DNA of 10,436 bases. Source: an uncultured Candidatus Melainabacteria bacterium (GTDB lineage: Bacteria > Cyanobacteriota > Vampirovibrionia > Gastranaerophilales > Gastranaerophilaceae). Under the pieces are notes generated by a model, which did no database searches, was not told the origin of the DNA, and worked only from the letters and a program-made list of their open reading frames with translations. The position numbers and the translations under genes were made by a program. The stretch lies in assembly GCA_934754855.1 (NCBI GenBank), contig CAKVJR010000055.1, positions 1 through 10,436 of the forward strand, written 5' to 3'. Every line of letters starts with the position of its first letter. Position 1 is the stretch's first letter. Of the stretch, positions 5,879-10,436 are shown one piece after another.

Positions 5879-7237
5879 TTATATCTCCGTTTTGAGTTCT
5901 ATTTTGTGGGTTGCTTTGTCTGTTACTCTTAATTTTTCGCTCATTCCGACACCTGCAATCCAAAGCACTTCCTGACCTTGGCAAAGGAGTAACAGTTTAT
6001 CTCTTTGGTGTCCGGGAATGTTTCGGTTGATGAAATATTTTTTCAATTTCATTTTTCCGTTCATTCCTAATGGTTGAATGATATCACCATCACGTCTTGT
6101 TCTCAAGACTAACGGGAATTTTATTTTCGATAAGTCCGCAAATATAAATTTCGCAGTCTTTTTTGGGAAATATTCAATATCCTTGTCGATTTTTTCAATC
6201 ACAAGACTTTCTCTGTTTTCAAACGGAAAATCGCCTTCTCCCGTGATGATAACTTCTCTCAGGGATTTTTCCGCAGTGTCGTTTTCATCTAACACATAAG
6301 TGAATTTGTGAGAAACGAATAATGTCAATGTCGAGGTCAAAGAAAGCGTCTTTCCTGATTTTGAGAGATTATTGTCCCCGATAAAATTCATAACTTCCTG
6401 AACCTTTGTAAAACTCGGTTCAATATCATTTTTCAAAAGTAAATTATAGACGAAATGCCGACGAATAGCGGAATTAAGACGCATAAAGTTTTGCGTAAGC
6501 CATTTGTTGTTAAAAACAACTTGTCCCTCAATATTTGCCATCAATTCGTCAATGATGTTGTTGTTTCCGATTGCAATTTCCGCAAGATTTATCAGAGAAT
6601 TTTCAACATTCGGATTAATTTCTCTCAACCGAGGCATAATGTTGTGTCGAATGTTGTTTCTCGCAAATCTTGTATCCTGATTGCTCGAGTCGTTGTTGGG
6701 CTGAAGTTCGTTTTGCAGACAATATGCTTCAATTTCCGCCCTCGAGAACGAAAGCAAAGGTCTTACGATATTCATATCGTTAAGTTTACGAAATTCTCTT
6801 ATGCCCTCAAGACCGTTTAATCCCGTACCTTTTGCTATTCTATATAAAATAGTTTCCGCATTATCGGTTTTTGTGTGTGCGGTCAAAAGAACATTTGCCT
6901 TGTTGTAATCGTAAGTTCTTTTGAAAAATTCGTATCGTTGTTCTCTTGCGACGGCTTCGGTTTGCTTAACGTCGTCGTCAATTCTTTCTGCTCGGAATTT
7001 TATGTCAAATTCCGCACAAAATCTTTGAGCGTTTGCTTCTTCATCGTCGGATTCTTCACCACGCCAAGCATGGTTCAAATGGGCTGCTACGAGGTTAAAA
7101 CCGTATTTGTCCGACAATTGTTTTACGATATGTAAAAGACACATTGAATCCCAACCGCCCGAAAAACCTACAATAATTGTGGTTTGAGGCGTTAATGAAA
7201 TATATTTTTCGAGAATGTTTTTTACTGTCGTAATCAT
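5879..7237 (-). CDS. tilS: tRNA(Ile)-lysidine synthetase
   Basis: TilS uses ATP and lysine to convert C34 of tRNA-Ile(CAU) to lysidine, changing its codon from AUG to AUA and its charging from Met to Ile. It is essential in nearly all bacteria. The 452-residue product has the PP-loop FSGGWDS (residues 25-31), HLNHAWRGEES (53-63), AHTKTDNAET followed by a GTGLNGLEG stretch, the NDSSNQDTRFARNNIRHNI stretch, and the TilS C-terminal domain (about 376-452, with RTRRDGDIIQPLGM and KKYFINRNIP). I chose ATG 7237 because AAGAG lies six bases upstream and an extended -10 at 7275-7283 would start transcription near 7268. A GTG at 7258 gives seven more residues but has no Shine-Dalgarno. The usual HHxDD of the second motif is HTKTD here, keeping the second Asp and the downstream ET. 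The gene is followed two bases later by hpt. Confidence 0.96.
   Translation of the reverse strand: MITTVKNILEKYISLTPQTTIIVGFSGGWDSMCLLHIVKQLSDKYGFNLVAAHLNHAWRGEESDDEEANAQRFCAEFDIKFRAERIDDDVKQTEAVAREQRYEFFKRTYDYNKANVLLTAHTKTDNAETILYRIAKGTGLNGLEGIREFRKLNDMNIVRPLLSFSRAEIEAYCLQNELQPNNDSSNQDTRFARNNIRHNIMPRLREINPNVENSLINLAEIAIGNNNIIDELMANIEGQVVFNNKWLTQNFMRLNSAIRRHFVYNLLLKNDIEPSFTKVQEVMNFIGDNNLSKSGKTLSLTSTLTLFVSHKFTYVLDENDTAEKSLREVIITGEGDFPFENRESLVIEKIDKDIEYFPKKTAKFIFADLSKIKFPLVLRTRRDGDIIQPLGMNGKMKLKKYFINRNIPGHQRDKLLLLCQGQEVLWIAGVGMSEKLRVTDKATHKIELKTEI
5885..5888 (-). promoter_or_regulatory. Ribosome binding site for hpt, within the tilS 3' end
   Basis: GGAG on the minus strand lies eight bases before the ATG at 5876. 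It decides the hpt start against the longer open frame that reaches 5984. Confidence 0.6.
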
Positions 7238-7274
7238 ATTCTGCTCTTCGTGCTGCACTGTTATTGTAATATAT

Positions 7275-7283
7275 TTTATAACA
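7275..7283 (-). promoter_or_regulatory. Extended -10 promoter for tilS-hpt
   Basis: The minus strand reads TGT-TATAAA, an extended -10 with no convincing -35. The start site would be near 7268, about 30 bases before ATG 7237. A perfect 14-base AT palindrome (AAAATAATTATTTT, 7283-7296) abuts it upstream and could be structural or an operator. No terminator is visible after the ankyrin gene, so read-through from that gene is also possible. Confidence 0.45.
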
Positions 7284-7336
7284 AAATAATTATTTTTTCA
7301 TCAGGCAACTTTATAAATTCGTGCAAATGAATTACA

Positions 7337-8182
7337 TTATTTTTTTTCGTTTTCGATTTTTTGTTGAATTTTGTTCATTGCGTTGAAAATATTTTCAAAA
7401 TCCGCCTGATACAAATTTAATTCTTCGTCGTATTTCATCGGACAACCGAATTTTTCGAGTTCTCCCGCAACATTTTCGCTCAATTCTCCGCCTTGTTCAA
7501 TAAGAATTTTCGCAATTTCCGTTTGATTGTTCAAAGTGGTTATGTCTAAAGGAGTCATGCCGTCGTCAGCCAAAACATTTGCATCTGCACCATGTTTCAA
7601 CAAAAGTTTAACCATTTCGATATTGTTGTTGAAAACGGCATAATGTAAAGGTGCAAGCCCTTCGTCCGAGAGAAGATTTATCTCGTCCGAGGTCTGAGCA
7701 ATCTTGTCCACTTCTTCAAGATTGTTTGAATTTACATATTCGCAAAATTTATTTAATGAATTTTTTTCCTCTTTGGGGTGTTCTTGTTTTGGCTTTTCCG
7801 TTACAACCTGTGGGATTTCGGGTTTTTCTTCCGCAACGGGCTTTTTGGCTTCTTCAGTAACGGGAACTTCTGCGGGAGAAAGTTTTTTTGTTTCTCCACC
7901 TGCTTGAGCAATCAAGGCAACGGTTTCGGCATTGTTTGATTTTATTGCTCTGTCTAATGCACTGTAACCTTCGGTATCAGCCATATTGATGTTCAAATCG
8001 GTTTTGACGAAAAGTTCAACAGCCTCTTTGTCATTTTTGATAATGGCTTCTGAGAGGCCGTCGTTGGTAAATTCGTAACCTCTTATCATCAAATCACATT
8101 TGTATTCCTCGATATCAGCCGCCGAAGCCGGTATGCTCAGCATAAATACCGTCATTAAACTTAAAATATATTTCTTAACCAC
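7337..8182 (-). CDS. Exported ankyrin-repeat protein
   Basis: The 281-residue product starts with a classical signal peptide: two Lys, a hydrophobic core (ILSLMTVFMLSI) and a PASA-A cleavage site near residue 21. It is therefore predicted to be periplasmic or secreted. Residues about 42-96 form a first ankyrin-like block (EGYSALDRAIKSNNAETVAL). Residues about 98-140 are a Pro/Glu/Lys/Val-rich linker, and residues about 143-233 form a second, more canonical block (GLAPLHYAVFNNNIEMVKLL, then GADANV and GMTPLDITTLNN). The tail is helical and Lys/Glu-rich. Translation starts at GTG, supported by the signal peptide beginning there; GGGAG lies 13 bases upstream, which is long, and AAGAGA directly precedes the GTG. 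The gene has a strong promoter and lies 99 bases upstream of the tilS start. Ankyrin repeats bind proteins; the ligand cannot be inferred. Confidence 0.9.
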   Translation of the reverse strand: MVKKYILSLMTVFMLSIPASAADIEEYKCDLMIRGYEFTNDGLSEAIIKNDKEAVELFVKTDLNINMADTEGYSALDRAIKSNNAETVALIAQAGGETKKLSPAEVPVTEEAKKPVAEEKPEIPQVVTEKPKQEHPKEEKNSLNKFCEYVNSNNLEEVDKIAQTSDEINLLSDEGLAPLHYAVFNNNIEMVKLLLKHGADANVLADDGMTPLDITTLNNQTEIAKILIEQGGELSENVAGELEKFGCPMKYDEELNLYQADFENIFNAMNKIQQKIENEKK

Positions 8183-8217
8183 TCTCTTGCACTTTCTCCC
8201 GATTAAGGGTCATTCAC

Positions 8218-8246
8218 AGTATAGTTTTTTTGTGTAATATTGTAAA
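8218..8246 (-). promoter_or_regulatory. Sigma70 promoter of the ankyrin gene
   Basis: On the minus strand TTTACA (8246-8241) and TATACT (8223-8218) are separated by exactly 17 bases, each with 5 of 6 consensus positions. Transcription would start near 8211, giving a leader of about 28 bases. It is the best promoter match in the window. Confidence 0.75.
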
Positions 8247-8297
8247 GCGTTTTTTTTTTAATTCATTTAAAAAATTGAGTAACAAAGGTTAATATTG

Positions 8298-8327
8298 TTG
8301 ATTTTTCATGCAATTTTCGGGTATATA
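8298..8327 (+). promoter_or_regulatory. Probable promoter of the YD-repeat gene
   Basis: TTGATT (8298-8303) and TATATA (8322-8327) are 18 bases apart. TATAAA at 8324-8329 is an alternative -10 with a 20-base spacer. The leader would be about 50 bases. The site is divergent from the ankyrin promoter in the same 203-base gap. A T10 run (8250-8259) and general AT richness lie between the two promoters; I see no clear operator. Confidence 0.45.
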
Positions 8328-8372
8328 AATACTTTAAGTAAATAATAAATTATGTTTTGGTGCAGTAAAATC

Positions 8373-8377
8373 AGAGG
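8373..8377 (+). promoter_or_regulatory. Ribosome binding site for the YD-repeat gene
   Basis: AGAGG lies eight bases before the ATG at 8386 and supports this start. Confidence 0.6.
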
Positions 8378-8385
8378 TAGAAAAG

Positions 8386-10436
8386 ATGGTTAAAGTAAAT
8401 AAATCAAGTTCGGTAGCAGCATCATCGGCGGTTTCAAAATCGAGTTCAAAATCAAAAGCCCAAGCGAATAAATCGAGCAGCGGTACCAAAGCAACTGCCT
8501 CTAAAGACACCACGGTTAAGGTGGAAGTAAAGGAAGGCACCAAGAAAAATAAAGACGGTACGACGACGAAAACGACATACGACGAAAAAACAGGTGCGTA
8601 TAAAGTTGTCACGACAGATAAAAACGGTAAGAAAACTCAATCGCAAACCGTAAAACCCGACGGTTCGACTTCGACTACAAAATATAACAAAAAAGGCGAA
8701 AAAACTTCTACGGTCGTTGTAAAAGAAAACGGTACAACATCAAAAACAAAATATGATGCAAATGGTAACAAAAAAACAACAACCACGGTTGATTCAAAGG
8801 GCGGAAAAGCAGTAACCACTTATGATTCAAAAGGCGAAAAAGTTAAAACAACCAAAAAAGGTGCAGACGGCTCAAAAACCATTGTAACTTATGAAGACGG
8901 CGTAAAAGCAAAAGCCGTTAAGACTTCTAAGAACGGTGATGTTGCAACTACAAAATACAACTCTGACGGAAAGGCTGTTACAAAAACCGTTAAAGACGCT
9001 GATACAGGTGTAGTTGATAAGACAAAATATAATTATAAAGACGGAAAATTGACTTCGGCAAAAACCGTTACGAAAAACGCTGCCGGAGAAGAAATCAGAT
9101 ATACGGATACGAAGTACAATGCTAACGAAAAGAAATCTGTTTCCGTAACAAAAAATACCGACGGTGAAGAAATTGCGAAGAAAACATATAAATATAATTC
9201 TGACGGTGAATTAACTTCGACGCAAAAAACAAAGCCTGACGGTTATGTAAAGAATACAAATTACGATACAAAAACGGGCAATCGTAAAAATTCTTACGAA
9301 AAATTGGCAAACGGCAAAATTATCACAGCCGAATATAACATCAATACCGACAAAAAAACTTTCCAAAAAGTTGAAAATACGGACAAAGACGGCAACGTTA
9401 CAAAAACAAGAACTTATACTTACGACAAAGACGGAAAAGTAAGTACAAGAATGTTGTTTGATAAAAACGGAGAAGTCGTTAACGTAAGTAAATACACCCG
9501 TGATGCCGACGGAACAATGACCAGAACCGATTACAGTGCAGACGGCGAATATACGGGCGGTATGACGTTTAAGTATGACAGCGAAGGCAGAAATACTCAA
9601 AGAATCGGTTACGATGCCGAGGGCAAAGTTAAAACAACAACAAATTATACTTATTACAAATCGGGCGTTCGTGAAACTAAGGAAAAATTGGATTCCGAAA
9701 ACAGACCGCTTGAAGAGAAAAAGTATGCTCCAAACGGCGTTCTTATCAGTTGCAACAAGTATAAATACGATAAAGACGGCAACTTAATCGGCAAGTCTTC
9801 TATCGAATATGATAAAAACGGAAAGATAATTTCTGAAACAAATACGGGTACTTTCGATAAAGCACAAAAAACGGAAAAAACCGATAAGACTGAAGAAAAA
9901 GAAACATTGTCTTATGAACAGGGCTTGACGGCTTTATCTAAGGCTGGAAATTACACGACAGATTTGTTAGGCTCTTATGAAGTCTTGATTCAAGATGCTT
10001 ATACTCAAGCGATGAGAGAAAATGATCACGATGAAACAAAACTTTCGGGAGCACAAGAAAAGTACAATAACTCAATCAACGGTTTCTATGATTTGTCGGC
10101 AAGTGTTCAGGATAAACACACGACATCTAAGAGTACATTGGACAACTCAACGTTAGATAACCGTAATGATGCGGTAAAAGGTGCATTGAAGACAACTCAT
10201 GAGTTGTATGAAATGATGGAAAAACCGATTACCGATGCGGCAAATGAAATTTTGAATAACCCGAATGCGGCAGATGATTTGAAGAAAGATGCTCAAAACG
10301 CATTAAATGCACTTCAAAAGTACAAAGAAGAATTGCCTGATATTTCAGGTTTGGATTCTTCGTCAAATACTTCTGACGGCAAAGACGGTAACAAAACCGA
10401 CGGTTCAAATAACTCCAACGGCACAAACGGTGCTAA
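8386..10436 (+). CDS. Large Lys/Thr-rich YD-like repeat protein, 3' end beyond window
   Basis: The frame is open from ATG 8386 to the window edge: 683 residues with no stop, so the gene is 3'-partial. Residues 1-45 are Ser/Lys/Ala-rich with no hydrophobic signal peptide. Residues about 60-490 hold about 17 diverged units of roughly 22-28 residues built on Y-(N/D)-x-x-G-(K/E)-x, with a second DG turn mid-unit, such as TKYDANGNKKT and YTYDKDGKVSTR. This resembles the YD repeats of RHS and wall-associated proteins and suggests a beta-strand solenoid. A charged linker (about 493-506) leads to a helical domain (about 507-655). The last visible residues are Ser/Asn/Asp/Gly-rich, like a linker to a further domain. 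One Cys (C456) and no Trp were seen. The product could be a surface, secreted or structural protein. With no signal peptide, its export route and location are unclear. I do not recognise a named family. Confidence 0.88.
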   Translation, partial: MVKVNKSSSVAASSAVSKSSSKSKAQANKSSSGTKATASKDTTVKVEVKEGTKKNKDGTTTKTTYDEKTGAYKVVTTDKNGKKTQSQTVKPDGSTSTTKYNKKGEKTSTVVVKENGTTSKTKYDANGNKKTTTTVDSKGGKAVTTYDSKGEKVKTTKKGADGSKTIVTYEDGVKAKAVKTSKNGDVATTKYNSDGKAVTKTVKDADTGVVDKTKYNYKDGKLTSAKTVTKNAAGEEIRYTDTKYNANEKKSVSVTKNTDGEEIAKKTYKYNSDGELTSTQKTKPDGYVKNTNYDTKTGNRKNSYEKLANGKIITAEYNINTDKKTFQKVENTDKDGNVTKTRTYTYDKDGKVSTRMLFDKNGEVVNVSKYTRDADGTMTRTDYSADGEYTGGMTFKYDSEGRNTQRIGYDAEGKVKTTTNYTYYKSGVRETKEKLDSENRPLEEKKYAPNGVLISCNKYKYDKDGNLIGKSSIEYDKNGKIISETNTGTFDKAQKTEKTDKTEEKETLSYEQGLTALSKAGNYTTDLLGSYEVLIQDAYTQAMRENDHDETKLSGAQEKYNNSINGFYDLSASVQDKHTTSKSTLDNSTLDNRNDAVKGALKTTHELYEMMEKPITDAANEILNNPNAADDLKKDAQNALNALQKYKEELPDISGLDSSSNTSDGKDGNKTDGSNNSNGTNGA
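8566..9850 (+). repeat. Array of about 17 diverged YD-like coding repeats
   Basis: The repeat is visible in protein as Tyr-Asn/Asp followed by Gly three positions later, recurring every 22-28 residues from Y65 to Y475. Early units (about 65-190) are shorter and richer in Thr and Lys; later ones carry more hydrophobic and aromatic residues. The DNA is diverged between units, so this is not a young tandem expansion. Confidence 0.75.

Noticed and set aside
5877..5984. Upstream in-frame extension of hpt (36 residues)
   Set aside because: It overlaps the conserved C-terminal domain of tilS, is Arg/Asn/Ser-rich without Hpt homology, and the ATG at 5876 has a well-spaced GGAG.
7238..7258. GTG start for tilS seven codons upstream
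   Set aside because: No Shine-Dalgarno precedes it, and the likely transcription start near 7268 would leave almost no leader. ATG 7237 has AAGAG six bases upstream.
7283..7296. AAAATAATTATTTT palindrome as terminator of the ankyrin gene
   Set aside because: It is pure A/T with no GC stem, so it is unlikely to terminate. It is noted only as a possible operator next to the tilS promoter.
8250..8259. T10 run as a terminator on the plus strand
   Set aside because: No hairpin precedes it and no plus-strand gene runs into it.
8334..9600. Minus-strand frames opposite the YD-repeat gene
   Set aside because: They are Val/Phe/Thr-rich mirror readings of Lys/Thr/Asp codons. The plus frame runs 683 codons with a Shine-Dalgarno and a clear repeat pattern.
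8566..9850. CRISPR-like or satellite DNA repeat array
   Set aside because: Periodicity is at protein level only. Unit lengths vary and the DNA copies are diverged, with no constant repeat and unique spacer.

Overview
The window is 10.4 kb of AT-rich bacterial DNA (by eye about 35-40% GC) with the standard code, short intergenic gaps, Shine-Dalgarno sites and sigma70-type promoters, several with an extended -10 (TGn before the hexamer). MurQ, a family 4 uracil-DNA glycosylase, TilS and Hpt fit a free-living or host-associated bacterium that recycles peptidoglycan. The large Lys/Asn/Glu-rich coiled-coil, TPR, ankyrin and YD-repeat proteins would fit an uncultured gut-type lineage such as Gastranaerophilales (Vampirovibrionia/Melainabacteria). 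That taxonomic guess is an inference from style, not from a marker gene.

Layout. 1-1291 (+): the 3' part of murQ overlaps a family 4 uracil-DNA glycosylase gene by one base (TAATG) and the pair ends at a strong hairpin terminator. 1412-4231 (+): an extended -10 promoter drives a 926-residue acidic, coiled-coil protein of unknown function with 11-residue and 38-41-residue internal repeats. A shared, bidirectional terminator (4242-4275) separates it from a convergent gene. 4281-5222 (-): a cytosolic TPR protein with a His/Cys-rich tail and its own promoter. 5313-7237 (-): tilS and hpt, two bases apart, ending in a hairpin terminator. 7337-8182 (-): an exported protein with two ankyrin blocks split by a Pro/Glu/Lys-rich linker, behind a near-consensus promoter. 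8386-10436 (+): a large Lys/Thr-rich protein with about 17 YD-like repeats, a helical region and a Ser/Asn/Gly-rich tail, running off the right edge. This gene and the ankyrin gene are divergent and share a 203-base promoter region.

How the genes work together. murQ-udg and tilS-hpt are two housekeeping pairs: cell-wall sugar recycling with base-excision repair, and tRNA-Ile2 lysidine formation with purine salvage. The other four genes look like lineage-specific structural or scaffold proteins. I see no mobile element, CRISPR array, tRNA or rRNA. I do not see a clear new defence or biosynthetic system. The least explained parts are the coiled-coil protein, the YD-repeat protein and the His-tailed TPR protein.
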